Below are positions 1-8,566 of a DNA stretch of 64,000 nt, piece after piece; within the stretch, counting starts at the first letter, position 1, and every line of letters starts with the position of its first letter. Where the stretch lies: contig NZ_JAABNP010000020.1 of NCBI RefSeq assembly GCF_009928485.1, forward strand, positions 1-64,000, read 5' to 3'. This DNA comes from Clostridium sp. C2-6-12 (GTDB taxonomy: Bacteria; Bacillota; Clostridia; Clostridiales; Clostridiaceae). The notes under the pieces were generated by a model. The model had not been told where the DNA came from, searched no databases, and was given only the letters and a program-made list of their open reading frames with translations. A program made the translations under genes and the position numbers.

Positions 1-306
1 TAGAAAATTAATTCGTTTAGTACTTATTTATCAGATCTCCCCAGGTAAGAGCACGTACTTTCACCTCATCCATCTGCCACATTTACTCTTTCTGTTTCGG
101 ATAGTTATTGGGCTTTACTTTGTTTGGCAAGTTTACCCACAGAATTGAGCCTCACATGTGATTCGTGTACCTCAGACCAAGGCTTTGCCGCCGACTTCCT
201 TCAGATTCCACCTCACGATGGACACCCTTGTCTTAAGCTGATGGTTGGCACTATCAGCCCCCATTACGGACTTTCACCGATTAGCACGTGCCCATGCTGG
301 GCACAC
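1..306 (-). mobile_element. Group IIC self-splicing intron, 5' end (truncated by window edge)
   Basis: Read on the minus strand, the element begins at 306 with GTGTGCCCAGCATGGGC, the GUGYG start of bacterial group II introns. It continues with domain I landmarks that I recognise from the Oceanobacillus iheyensis group IIC intron: an AAGGGTGTCC segment, GGAATCTGAAGGAAG, GGTCTGAGG and CTTACCTGGGGAGATCTG. The end of domain I lies near the window edge, so domains II-VI and the reverse transcriptase/maturase gene, if present, are off to the left. Base composition is richer in G+C than its surroundings, as expected for structured mobile RNA. An 81-codon forward reading frame across it is only a shadow. 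Whether the intron is complete cannot be seen here. Confidence 0.9.
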
Positions 307-307
307 C

Positions 308-339
308 AAAAAATGGAACCCATATATAATGAGTTCCAT
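308..339 (-). terminator. Intrinsic terminator used as intron target site
   Basis: On the minus strand ATGGAAC and GTTCCAT (7 bp each) form a stem closed by a short AT loop, followed by TTTTTT and then the intron's first base. It ends the transcript of the small gene at 385-519. Class C group II introns are known to insert just behind such terminators, so the junction explains both elements. Confidence 0.8.
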
Positions 340-384
340 AAAATATCAATATTATTCACTAATTCCTAAAAAAATATACAAATA

Positions 385-519
385 TTAAATACTCATTAAA
401 AAGGTATTATTCAGTTTTCTGCAAAATAAATAGCCAGCGCCATAATAAAAGCCCCAGAACATAAAATAAAAAAAGCTATAAAATTTTTGCATAACTGATT
501 TTTTATTATCCTTTTCCAT
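385..519 (-). CDS. Small membrane protein (44 aa), unknown
   Basis: An ATG at 519 is preceded by GGAG six bases upstream and opens 44 codons ending in TAA at 385. The product has a charged N-terminus (MEKDNKKSVMQK) followed by one very aromatic hydrophobic stretch at about residues 13-33 (FYSFFYFMFW... then GFYYGAGYLF), so a single membrane span is likely. An ATG at 531 in the same frame would add four residues but lacks a ribosome site. A consensus promoter lies about 80 bases upstream and an intrinsic terminator about 45 bases downstream, so this looks like a complete monocistronic gene. I do not recognise the family. Confidence 0.55.
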   Translation of the reverse strand: MEKDNKKSVMQKFYSFFYFMFWGFYYGAGYLFCRKLNNTFLMSI

Positions 520-600
520 GATTTTCTCCATTCTAAAATAAATAATTATAATCATACGAACATTTGCGTAATATCTATATTTAAAATTTATCTTTTTACC

Positions 601-656
601 ATTATAACAAAACGCGAAAAATTGTCAATAATTATTGACAATTTTTCACGTTTTGT
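601..656. promoter_or_regulatory. Large palindrome carrying back-to-back promoters
   Basis: Two 22-base arms (607-628 and 634-655) match at 21 positions around a five-base AT centre. On the minus strand TTGACA (623-628), a 16-base spacer and TATAAT (601-606) make a near-consensus sigma-A promoter toward the 44-residue gene. The mirror copy on the plus strand gives TTGACA (635-640), 16 bases, then TTTAAT, a weaker promoter toward the lipoprotein gene. The palindrome covers both -35 boxes and spacers, so it looks like an operator. It could also be a hairpin in RNA read through from outside. Confidence 0.6.
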
Positions 657-914
657 TTTAATTTAATAACTATTTGTTAATACACTATTATATTATTATC
701 ACAATCCTAAAAATTTATTCAAATAATTTCAAAATTAAAAATCATATATAAATTCAAATTATTATTGTTTGCTTTACCTCAATTACATCTTATTCTTATA
801 TTTCCCACATATATTATTTTAATTATTTCCATTTATCAATAAATATTGTCTTTAACAATCCATAATAAAAATTAAGCAAATGCAAATAATAAAATAAGCT
901 AATAAAGAAATAGG
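657..914. other. AT-rich intergenic stretch, no gene seen
   Basis: About 260 bases of very AT-rich sequence between the palindrome and the lipoprotein gene. I found no open frame with a ribosome site and no strong hairpin. It would be the long leader of the lipoprotein mRNA if the plus-strand promoter at the palindrome is used. Confidence 0.4.
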
Positions 915-926
915 GTGAAACTACTA

Positions 927-2273
927 ATGATAAACAGAAAATTTATTTATTTAATGCTTTTTATATTTATTTTTATAGGATGTACTTCTAAAAAAGTTAA
1001 TGTGAAGAATAATCTTGAGCAAAAAGAAAGTGCTAATATATTACAAGTAAACTATAATAATTTTAATGGATTAAATATGATTGAAGATAAAATAAAGCTT
1101 AAAATTGATGGTAAATCCTTAGAATTAAAATTGCCAATATATTTAAATAAAAACAGATATTATATTTGTTTAAACGAATTGTCTGATAAACTTAATGGTA
1201 CTATCAAAAAATCCGATGATTTACTAAAATTGAAAATTAAAAACAAAGATTATTCAATTGACTTATCCAGTAATATGATTAATTGCCCCACAAAGAGTTT
1301 TTATCTAAAAAAAACATTACTTAATGAGGGTAACATATATTATATAGGATTTTCAGACCTGTCTAATATGCTTAATCTCTACACCAGATGGGATAAGTCT
1401 AATAAAATAATTCATTGTAGCACAAATGGATTTAATAATTTAGATGTAAATCCATATAAATCAAAGATAAGTCAAATAGGACTTTTACGTTTAGAAGATG
1501 TAGGTCTGAACTCTGAGCCATATTGTAATAACTATTTTGAAAAACTCCGTATAATATCTGACTATTTAAGTAAACGGAAAATACCATATCATATAGCATG
1601 GATTCCTAGATATATTATTCCAAACTTAAAAATGGATAATGATCCTTTAGTTAAAAATAATTTTCAAATTGCAGAAATGGTATACAGCCTAGATTTCTTT
1701 TCTATAAATGGTGGTGTAATTGGACTACATGGTTATACTCATCAATTAGGAAATAGCGAATCTGGTTTAGGCTTTGAATTTGGGAGATATGAACCCTCTA
1801 CAACTATTTTCAGAGAAAAAATAGTAAAAGCCATTGAAACAGCCGATTTTTTAGATGTACCAATTAATTTCTTTGAAGTTCCACATTATGAAATAACCTC
1901 CAAACAAAATAAAATAGCTGAAGAATACTTTAAGATATTATATTATCCTTTTAATGATTTTGGACTTAATAAGGCTGATTTGACAAAACCACAGCTTAGT
2001 CCATATAATCATTCTTCATATTATATTTCAACGCCTCTTAACTATATTCCCGGCGGAAAAGAAGATATTTCCCTCGCAAAACTAAAAAAGGCTAATATTA
2101 ATAATATGGGCAGTGTATTTTATCATCCATATTTGGAAGATAGCTATATTTCATTAACTGAAGATACTAATGGTATTCCTGCTTTCATATATAAGGATAA
2201 TTCAACTTTAAAAAAGCTAATAAACATACTAGAGGAAAAAGGATTTAAGATGATTAAAATTACAGATATTTAA
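927..2273 (+). CDS. DUF2334 polysaccharide-deacetylase-like lipoprotein
   Basis: Predicted lipoprotein: a short basic N-terminus, a hydrophobic run and a lipobox FIGC with Cys19. Residues about 45-170 resemble the N-terminal domain found in many clostridial exported proteins (copper-amine-oxidase-N-like, inferred). From about residue 180 the DUF2334 fold begins: RLEDVG, an HIAWIPRY strand, and GLHGYTHQ carrying the histidines expected for a metal-dependent deacetylase-like site, with a late FYHPYLE. Members are thought to act on cell-surface polysaccharide; the substrate here is unknown. ATG 927 is preferred over GTG 915 because AGGGTG lies nine bases before it. The gene stands alone and converges on the MFS gene. 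Confidence 0.75.
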   Translation: MINRKFIYLMLFIFIFIGCTSKKVNVKNNLEQKESANILQVNYNNFNGLNMIEDKIKLKIDGKSLELKLPIYLNKNRYYICLNELSDKLNGTIKKSDDLLKLKIKNKDYSIDLSSNMINCPTKSFYLKKTLLNEGNIYYIGFSDLSNMLNLYTRWDKSNKIIHCSTNGFNNLDVNPYKSKISQIGLLRLEDVGLNSEPYCNNYFEKLRIISDYLSKRKIPYHIAWIPRYIIPNLKMDNDPLVKNNFQIAEMVYSLDFFSINGGVIGLHGYTHQLGNSESGLGFEFGRYEPSTTIFREKIVKAIETADFLDVPINFFEVPHYEITSKQNKIAEEYFKILYYPFNDFGLNKADLTKPQLSPYNHSSYYISTPLNYIPGGKEDISLAKLKKANINNMGSVFYHPYLEDSYISLTEDTNGIPAFIYKDNSTLKKLINILEEKGFKMIKITDI

Positions 2274-2287
2274 GAAAATTTCATAAA

Positions 2288-2350
2288 ATAAAACTATATT
2301 ATGGTGTCTTAACTTTATTATTTTTAAGATAACATACTATAGTTTTATTT
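2288..2350. terminator. Bidirectional intrinsic terminator
   Basis: A long imperfect hairpin with outer arms AAACTATA (2291-2298) and TATAGTTT (2338-2345) and inner TCTTAA/TTAAGA pairing, with A-runs and T-runs on the flanks. It sits between the convergent lipoprotein and MFS genes. Confidence 0.7.
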
Positions 2351-2404
2351 CTTAATCAGAATCTCTTTCCAAATATTATTCATTTAAATTTATACTTAAA
2401 CACT

Positions 2405-3568
2405 TTATATTGCTCTTTTCTGCTTACTATCAGGCAGAATTTTAGCAGCAATTAACGTACTAATCAGTATAATAGAAAACCCTGTTATATACATTATTGT
2501 ATATCCAAATTTTCCTTGAATCATACTAAATATTTGAGGATAAGCAAAATTTGCACCTGCTGAACCTAATACAGTTACAAACGCATAAGTTCCTGCAACT
2601 AATTCGTCCTTAACAACTTCTCTTATATATTTAAATAAAAAAGTTAAGTAACACGCATACATTAATCCATGCATTTGGTCTCCTAAAACTATTAATGGTA
2701 CATACCCTGTTGAAAATAGGAATATCCTTATAGCTGATATTAAAAAGGCTACAATCAAATATTTTTTAGGATTCTGGCCTCTAAAAAATCTTCCAACAAG
2801 CATAAATGCTATAAATTCAATAAATACTCTAAAAAATATGGATTTACTATATATGCTATTAGCCAAGGCTGTATTACCTGTTATTTCAATCAAGTATGTT
2901 GAATATGCAAATTCAATTGCATTATAAACTCCAATGATTAAAATACTCGTAAATCCTAGAATTATTGAATTTTTATTTTTTAATATGTAGCTAAATTTTA
3001 CTGTTTTCTTTTGTTCTTTTGATTCAATATTTCTAAACTTCAATATAATTATAAACACAACTATACATGCCATTATAATTCCTAATATGTGCATAGTTCT
3101 AAATCCATACTCTGAAATTATAGTCCCACTAAAAAGCACTATTACACCAAAGCCTATAGAACCCCATTTTCTTATTTGTGAATACTCCATTTTCTGCTTA
3201 ACACATAACCCTTCAATATAAACATCATAAATTGTTCCAACTGTTTGTATAATTAACCCGTATAAAATTGCATAAAAATATATCATATTCCTGCTAACAA
3301 ACATTAAAAGTATTATCATGGAAATTAGCCCGCATAAGTGCGTTATCATAAATTTCTTTTTACTTGAACTCAAAGAAAATCTTCCCACTAAAAATTGTTG
3401 TGCTAAAATTGCAAATAAAGCTCCTATAGATACTACTTTAGATACTTCGCTTAAACTTAGTCCAACAAATTGATTTAAATATGGAACATAAAAAGTTGTA
3501 ACTATGCTAGTTACTCCATAGTGTATAAATGTAGATAATGAATAATAAAATTTAATGTTATTCTTCAT
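2405..3568 (-). CDS. MFS transporter (MFS_1-like, LacY/NupG-like branch)
   Basis: A 387-residue protein made almost entirely of about 12 hydrophobic segments with short polar loops, the size and layout of a major facilitator permease. The opening, in which a polar-aromatic N-terminus leads straight into helix 1 (FYYSLSTFIHYGVTS), and the FLVGRFSLSSSKKK loop between helices 2 and 3 resemble the MFS_1-like group that includes oligosaccharide and nucleoside proton symporters. The substrate cannot be read from the sequence. It lies 28 bases downstream of the cardiolipin synthase gene on the same strand, so the two may be cotranscribed. No signal peptide or extra domain is seen. Confidence 0.75.
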   Translation of the reverse strand: MKNNIKFYYSLSTFIHYGVTSIVTTFYVPYLNQFVGLSLSEVSKVVSIGALFAILAQQFLVGRFSLSSSKKKFMITHLCGLISMIILLMFVSRNMIYFYAILYGLIIQTVGTIYDVYIEGLCVKQKMEYSQIRKWGSIGFGVIVLFSGTIISEYGFRTMHILGIIMACIVVFIIILKFRNIESKEQKKTVKFSYILKNKNSIILGFTSILIIGVYNAIEFAYSTYLIEITGNTALANSIYSKSIFFRVFIEFIAFMLVGRFFRGQNPKKYLIVAFLISAIRIFLFSTGYVPLIVLGDQMHGLMYACYLTFLFKYIREVVKDELVAGTYAFVTVLGSAGANFAYPQIFSMIQGKFGYTIMYITGFSIILISTLIAAKILPDSKQKRAI

Positions 3569-3596
3569 ATGATACTCCCTGCTTTTTAGTGCATTA

Positions 3597-5030
3597 TTAT
3601 AATATAGGTGATAACAATCTAATTATTGATTCCTTTATTCTAATAGTGATACTTCTATTTTTATAAATTTCTTTTGTCATTTCTTTAGAATTATTCATAT
3701 CTCTAATAAATTGAGCTTCACCCTCTTGTGCAATTCTATCATCAAAAATAAAAGCATTAACTTCAAAATTCAATTTAAAACTTCTAATATCCATATTAGC
3801 TGTTCCTATACTCATAACCTTACTATCTGCCACTATTGTCTTTGCATGAATAAATCCATTTTGGTAATTATATATCTTTATTCCTGCCTCCAACAATTCT
3901 CCTATGTAAGAACTTGCTGCCCATTGCATAAAAAAGTGGTCAGGTTTCCCTGGTATTATTATTCTGACATCAACACCAGATAATGCTGATATTTTTAAAG
4001 ATTCCAATATGGGTGAATCTGGCACCAAGTATGGTGTTTCAAGATATACATTTTCTTTAGCATTATTTATAAGCTTAATATAAGCATTTCTAATATATTG
4101 CTCCTTATGGTCAGGACCACTAGTTACAATTTGTATGCCAACATCCCCCACATTCTTATTGGTATTTGAGGAATACTTACTGTAATCTTCAATTTCTTCA
4201 TCTGCAGCATGACACCAGTCAAGGAGAAATCTTTCATTTAAATCATCTACTGCTTCCCCTTCAATCCTTACATGAGTATCTCTCCAAAAACCTACTTCTG
4301 GATCTTGACTTATGTATTCAGCTCCAACATTAAAGCCTCCAAGATAACCATACTCTCCATCAATTACAACTATTTTTCTATGATTTCGGTAGTTTATACG
4401 AGTATTTATATGTGGCACAATTCCTGGGAAAAATAATGAAAACTTTCCGCCTGCTTCAAGATACTTTTCAATTGCTTTTTTAGTTAGCTTTCTAGATCCC
4501 ATACTATCTACTAACATTCTAACTTCTAAACCCTCTTCAGCTTTTTTAGTAAGTTCTTTTATTATTTCTTTTCCAAGCATATCATTTTTAAAAATATAAT
4601 ATTCTATATGTATATATCTCTTAGCATTTTTTATATCATCTATTAGTTGCTTAAACTTATCTTCTCCATTTATATATACCTTAATATTATTATTAGTAGT
4701 ATATTTAGCTCCTGAATGGTTAAAGTTCATATTTCTTAAATCTACAAACCTCTCCCCACCATCGTGAATTGGGGCATCAGAATCATAGTTTTCATTTGTA
4801 TTCTTTCTTTTATATTCATCAACACGTATTTTTTCTTTAAATATCTTTTGTCTGCTTAAATTTTGCCCTAGTATAATATATATTATAAATCCAATGCCTG
4901 GTAAAACCAGTAATATTAAAAGCCATGCCCAAGTTGTAGTTGGATCTTTTCTCTCTATAAATATTAATGATAAAGAAAAAAGTATATTTAAAAATAAAGT
5001 CACAACAATTAAAACTAACAGTATATTCAT
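3597..5030 (-). CDS. cls: Cardiolipin synthase
   Basis: Phospholipase-D-superfamily enzyme that condenses two phosphatidylglycerol molecules to cardiolipin and glycerol at the membrane. Two N-terminal hydrophobic segments (about residues 2-22 and 34-55, PLDN-type) precede two catalytic HKD modules: HRKIVVIDGEYGYLGGFN near residue 217 and HAKTIVADSKVMSIGTANMD near residue 395. Length (477 aa) is typical of bacterial Cls. The start is supported by GAAGTGAGGT just before the ATG. A perfect inverted repeat lies in its leader. The MFS gene follows 28 bases downstream. Confidence 0.93.
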   Translation of the reverse strand: MNILLVLIVVTLFLNILFSLSLIFIERKDPTTTWAWLLILLVLPGIGFIIYIILGQNLSRQKIFKEKIRVDEYKRKNTNENYDSDAPIHDGGERFVDLRNMNFNHSGAKYTTNNNIKVYINGEDKFKQLIDDIKNAKRYIHIEYYIFKNDMLGKEIIKELTKKAEEGLEVRMLVDSMGSRKLTKKAIEKYLEAGGKFSLFFPGIVPHINTRINYRNHRKIVVIDGEYGYLGGFNVGAEYISQDPEVGFWRDTHVRIEGEAVDDLNERFLLDWCHAADEEIEDYSKYSSNTNKNVGDVGIQIVTSGPDHKEQYIRNAYIKLINNAKENVYLETPYLVPDSPILESLKISALSGVDVRIIIPGKPDHFFMQWAASSYIGELLEAGIKIYNYQNGFIHAKTIVADSKVMSIGTANMDIRSFKLNFEVNAFIFDDRIAQEGEAQFIRDMNNSKEMTKEIYKNRSITIRIKESIIRLLSPIL

Positions 5031-5076
5031 GTTACCTCACTTCCTTTATTATGCGAAACAATTGGTGATCAGTAAG

Positions 5077-5111
5077 GCTGTTTATATAATAATAAAAAAT
5101 CTATAAACAGC
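5077..5111. promoter_or_regulatory. Perfect 10-bp inverted repeat upstream of cls
   Basis: GCTGTTTATA (5077-5086) and TATAAACAGC (5102-5111) flank a 15-base AT spacer, about 50 bases before the cls start. No T-tract follows on either strand, so a leader hairpin or an operator is more likely than a terminator. A possible promoter (TTGTGT, 16 bases, TATAGA) lies just upstream on the minus strand. Confidence 0.4.
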
Positions 5112-5201
5112 ATCTATATTATTGTATCATGATTACACAAGTTATATTAATTATTTTTTAGTGAATATTTATTTTTAAATATAAATTCCCAAAATAAATT
5201 T

Positions 5202-6140
5202 CTATCCTGCAAATCTTGTTAAGAGAATTTCCATGTTACTCTTAAATGGATTATCTTTTCCCATAAGCATCATAATTTGATTTCTTTCTATTTTAAACTC
5301 ATGATTTGAAATTAAATAGTTACATATTTCCGTATCATATGTATTACAATCTATTGATATGCTTTCATAATTAATATTTTTAGCATATTGGGTACAAGCT
5401 TTCATAATAGCATCAATAGCTTCTTTATAATCTAAATTTCTGTCTATTACAGCCAATTTTATTTGTAAATTCTTTTCTGAACTTTCTCTTATTGATTTAG
5501 TATAGCAAATTAAAATACCTTGAATTTTGTCATTATATTCCAAGGCAAAAACAGTCCCAAAATCTTCATTTTTTATCATTTTTAATTCGGATGATAAGTT
5601 AAAGTTATAAAAAATTTTATTAGTTAGCATATTTAAATTTTCCTTTACATTTAAAAAATTCACTTCATCATGAATATCAATTTGTTTTACTATATATTTT
5701 GAACACCATTTCAATTTCTTTAACTCTATATCATGAATCTCCTTCTTTAAATTTAATGAAAGTTTTAGTGGTGTAAATCCAAGGTTCATATAAAATCCAA
5801 CATTATATGATGATTCAGGCATGGTATTTAATCCAATTGTTGAAACTTTATATTCTTCTTTTAGAATTTTTATAGTATGTTCTATTAATTTTTTTCCAAT
5901 CCCTTGGCTTTGATATTCATGATTTACTCCTAAAGGTCCAAACCATGCAAAAGCTCCCCATACATGAATAAAATTATATCCTACTACTTCATTATCTATT
6001 TCATATACTATACTTGAAAAGTCACTTTTTTCTATATATCCCTTTATCCCTTCAGTTGTTCTTGCATCATTTATTTTAAAACACTTTTTGTCTATTTCTT
6101 TTATTGCTTCAATATCCTCAAATTTTATCTTTCTTATCAT
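5202..6140 (-). CDS. GNAT acetyltransferase, two-domain
   Basis: The N-terminal half (about residues 1-135) is a GNAT fold: an acetyl-CoA loop HEYQSQGIGKKLIEH (the Q-x-x-G-x-G pattern) and the late NVGFYMNLGF segment. The C-terminal half (about 150-312) looks like a second, degenerate GNAT-like module with the FALEYNDKIQGILICY strand pair but no clear acetyl-CoA loop. At 312 residues it is about twice the single-domain size. The substrate is unknown. It is the last gene of a three-gene minus-strand run (YciI-like, GNAT, this gene) divergent from a MocR-type regulator, which suggests shared control. Confidence 0.75.
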   Translation of the reverse strand: MIRKIKFEDIEAIKEIDKKCFKINDARTTEGIKGYIEKSDFSSIVYEIDNEVVGYNFIHVWGAFAWFGPLGVNHEYQSQGIGKKLIEHTIKILKEEYKVSTIGLNTMPESSYNVGFYMNLGFTPLKLSLNLKKEIHDIELKKLKWCSKYIVKQIDIHDEVNFLNVKENLNMLTNKIFYNFNLSSELKMIKNEDFGTVFALEYNDKIQGILICYTKSIRESSEKNLQIKLAVIDRNLDYKEAIDAIMKACTQYAKNINYESISIDCNTYDTEICNYLISNHEFKIERNQIMMLMGKDNPFKSNMEILLTRFAG

Positions 6141-6167
6141 CTAATAACCCCCACCTTCATAATATAT

Positions 6168-6632
6168 TTATAGTTTAAACTTCATTTGAACATAATCTGA
6201 AAGCTCTTCTTCAAATCCTAATTCCTTATAAAGATTAAATCCTGCTTCTGTAGACTTTAGTTCTAAATATGATAATTTCATTTCTCTTGCTTCATTAACA
6301 GCTAACTTTAGAAGTTTGCCTGCTATACCATTCTTCCTATACTCAGTTTTAGTATAAACATTTAAGATATTTCCTATCTTACCTGATATAAAAGTTGGAT
6401 TTGCTGGTTTATCAATAACTACTAAAAATACACTTGAAATAATTTCATTATTTTCTTCTGCAATATAAGCAATCATATCTTTATCAATATGATTAATGTA
6501 ATATTCCTTAAGCTGTTTTTTTAGTTGATCTATCTGCTCAGATGATATATTTCCATAGTCCTCTTTTAAATAAGAAATTCTTATTTTTATTAACTCGTAT
6601 ATATCATTTATTCCAGCTTTTCTAATAACCAT
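6168..6632 (-). CDS. GNAT family N-acetyltransferase
   Basis: Single GNAT domain of normal length (154 aa). The acetyl-CoA binding loop is seen at NVYTKTEYRKNGIAGKLLK (R-x-x-G-x-A pattern) and the C-terminal strand at GFNLYKELGFEE. A basic start, MVIRKAGINDIYELIKIR, is typical of the family. The acceptor is unknown. It lies 27 bases upstream of the larger GNAT gene and 13 bases downstream of the YciI-like gene, so the three very likely form one operon. Confidence 0.85.
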   Translation of the reverse strand: MVIRKAGINDIYELIKIRISYLKEDYGNISSEQIDQLKKQLKEYYINHIDKDMIAYIAEENNEIISSVFLVVIDKPANPTFISGKIGNILNVYTKTEYRKNGIAGKLLKLAVNEAREMKLSYLELKSTEAGFNLYKELGFEEELSDYVQMKFKL

Positions 6633-6645
6633 TAGTCATTCTCCT

Positions 6646-6933
6646 TTAAACCATAAATTCTTTAAAACCATCAACATATTTTGTTGGTATAAATTCAATT
6701 ATTTCATATTTTGCAATTTCATTTATATAAAATGGATCTTCTTTGATTATTGAATTCACTTCTTTCTTATCCTTTGCATTACATAATATTATTCCCCCAA
6801 TTCTAGGATCCTGTCTTCCTGAGCATATAAATTTATTAGCAATATAATATTTGTTTAAAAAAGCATTATGTTCCCCTAAATATTTCATGACAGTTTCAAT
6901 TGATTTTTCATATTTTAAAATTATTATAAACAT
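6646..6933 (-). CDS. YciI family protein
   Basis: A 95-residue ferredoxin-like alpha-beta protein. The family's His/Asp pair is visible: GEHNAFLNKY near residue 20 and KEDPFYINEIAKYEIIEF near residue 65. YciI proteins are small dimeric enzymes or accessory domains whose reaction is mostly undefined. It is the first gene of the operon, with AGGGGG eight bases before the ATG, and shares its upstream region with the divergent MocR-type gene. Confidence 0.8.
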   Translation of the reverse strand: MFIIILKYEKSIETVMKYLGEHNAFLNKYYIANKFICSGRQDPRIGGIILCNAKDKKEVNSIIKEDPFYINEIAKYEIIEFIPTKYVDGFKEFMV

Positions 6934-6956
6934 AATAATTTTCCCCCTTAATTCTG

Positions 6957-6990
6957 ATTGTAAATAATTTATGTTACAATTACAGTGTAA
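6957..6990. promoter_or_regulatory. Divergent promoter/operator of the MocR-type regulator
   Basis: On the plus strand TTGTAA (6958-6963), 17 bases, TACAGT (6981-6986) form a promoter for the regulator. TTGTAA and TTACAA (6974-6979) form an inverted repeat, and a further TTACA/TGTAA pair overlaps the -10. Repeated TGTAA half-sites in the divergent region are what a MocR-type autoregulator would bind; binding itself is inferred. Confidence 0.5.
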
Positions 6991-7053
6991 ATGACCAAAT
7001 TTCCCTATTCAATAAAAGAAATTCAAGATTGTCCTAGTACAAAAGGAGATAGT

Positions 7054-8382
7054 ATGCGTAAATATGAAGATATAATAAATTTTATTAACCATGAAATAGA
7101 AATGGGTTCTATAGTCCATGGACAAAAAATGCCTACTATAAGAGATTTATCAGATAAATTTAAATGCAGTAAGCAAACTGTTGTACATGCCTATGAAAAA
7201 CTTCAATTTGATCACATTGTTTATTCAATTCCACAAAGTGGATACTATTTAGTGGATAAGAAAGAAATTTATAATCAAAAATCAAATAAAATAATAGATT
7301 TTTCTTCTGGTTCTCCAGATGAAAGCATATTTCCTTATGAAGAATTTCAACATTGCTTAAATCAAGCTATAGAAATATATAAAGGCTCACTTTTTAATTA
7401 TTCGCCACCAGAAGGACTTTCTAGTTTAATAAATGTATTGAAAAAATATTTTGAAACTTATCAGATATTTTGTGATTTAGATAATATCTTTATAACTTCT
7501 GGCTCCCAACAGGCAATAAACATACTTTGCAGTATGCCATTTCCAAATGGCAAAACTAATGTACTAGTAGAACAGCCAACTTATCATGGCACACTAAAGG
7601 CTATCGAAACTACTAATACTCCTGTAGTTGGTATTGAGAGAAATTTTAATGGTATTGACCTTAATGAACTTGAAAAGAAATTTGCCATGGGTAATATAAA
7701 ATGCTTTTATACAATCCCCCGTTTCAGCAATCCTCTTGGCATAAGTTATTCTAATAATGAAAAAATGCAAATTATTAAATTGGCTGAAAAATATGATGTG
7801 TACTTAATTGAAGATGATTATTTAGGTGAGTTAGAAACTAAAGCAAATACATTTCCTATGTACTATTATGATATTTCTGAAAGAATTATATATCTAAAAA
7901 GTTTCTCGAAAACTTTACTTCCAGGCCTAAGAGTTGCAGCCGTTGTTTTACCCAAATCACTAAGAAGTACATTTTACGAATATAAAAGATGGATGGATTT
8001 AAATACTTCTGTTATTTCTCAAGGAGCTTTAGAAATTTATATAAAAAGCAGAATGATAAATTCTAATAGAACTAAAATTCAAAAAATCTACAAAGATAGA
8101 ATGAACATCCTAAAAAAAGTTTCAAGAGAAACTAAAACCTCTAATATGAAATGGCATATTCCCTACACTGGATTCTACAGTTGCCTCGAATTTACAGATA
8201 AGATTAATATAAATTGGCTGACAAAAAAATGTAAGGAGAAAAATATTCTATTCACAAATATGAACGAATCTTACTTAAGTGATTTTTTAAATACGAATAG
8301 ATTAAAAATTAGTGTTGGAAGCGTTGGAGTAAATGATATAGAAAAAGGTATACGAGATTTTATAAAAATTATTAAAAATTAA
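7054..8382 (+). CDS. MocR/PdxR-type transcriptional regulator (GntR HTH + aminotransferase fold)
   Basis: The N-terminus is a GntR winged helix: GQKMPTIRDLSDKFKCSKQTVVHAYEKLQ, about residues 22-52. It is followed by a fold-type I aminotransferase-like domain with SGSQQAINILC, the PRFSNPLGISYS loop, EDDYLGEL and the PLP-lysine segment YLKSFSKTLLPGLRVA. MocR proteins use bound PLP and a small ligand to control adjacent genes. The start is set at ATG 7054 because AAAGGAGAT lies just upstream; the frame stays open for 21 further codons with no ribosome site. It is divergent from the YciI-GNAT-GNAT operon, its likely target. Confidence 0.88.
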   Translation: MRKYEDIINFINHEIEMGSIVHGQKMPTIRDLSDKFKCSKQTVVHAYEKLQFDHIVYSIPQSGYYLVDKKEIYNQKSNKIIDFSSGSPDESIFPYEEFQHCLNQAIEIYKGSLFNYSPPEGLSSLINVLKKYFETYQIFCDLDNIFITSGSQQAINILCSMPFPNGKTNVLVEQPTYHGTLKAIETTNTPVVGIERNFNGIDLNELEKKFAMGNIKCFYTIPRFSNPLGISYSNNEKMQIIKLAEKYDVYLIEDDYLGELETKANTFPMYYYDISERIIYLKSFSKTLLPGLRVAAVVLPKSLRSTFYEYKRWMDLNTSVISQGALEIYIKSRMINSNRTKIQKIYKDRMNILKKVSRETKTSNMKWHIPYTGFYSCLEFTDKININWLTKKCKEKNILFTNMNESYLSDFLNTNRLKISVGSVGVNDIEKGIRDFIKIIKN

Positions 8383-8472
8383 TATTTTTGTCACACTACT
8401 GCCACAATAAAAATATATATTAATAGTATAAGTTAACGCATTATTATTTCCCCTAAAATAATAATTAAAATA

Positions 8473-8512
8473 AAAAGAGAATGGATTCTATACAGTACTC
8501 CATTCTTTTTTA
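8473..8512. terminator. Intrinsic terminator between convergent genes
   Basis: AAAGAGAATGGA and TCCATTCTTTTTT pair around a 13-base loop, with T-runs usable on both strands. It lies between the MocR-type gene and the convergent MFS gene. Confidence 0.8.
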
Positions 8513-8566
8513 TGCAAAAATATATTTCAAACTAACTATTTTACCACCTTAAAACCTTACTAAAAA

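Noticed and set aside
124..369. 81-codon open frame on the plus strand
   Set aside because: It lies antisense to the structured group II intron RNA and runs across its boundary; no ribosome site.
4894..5106. 70-codon plus-strand frame over the cls start
   Set aside because: Antisense to the cls N-terminus and leader with no ribosome site; a shadow frame.
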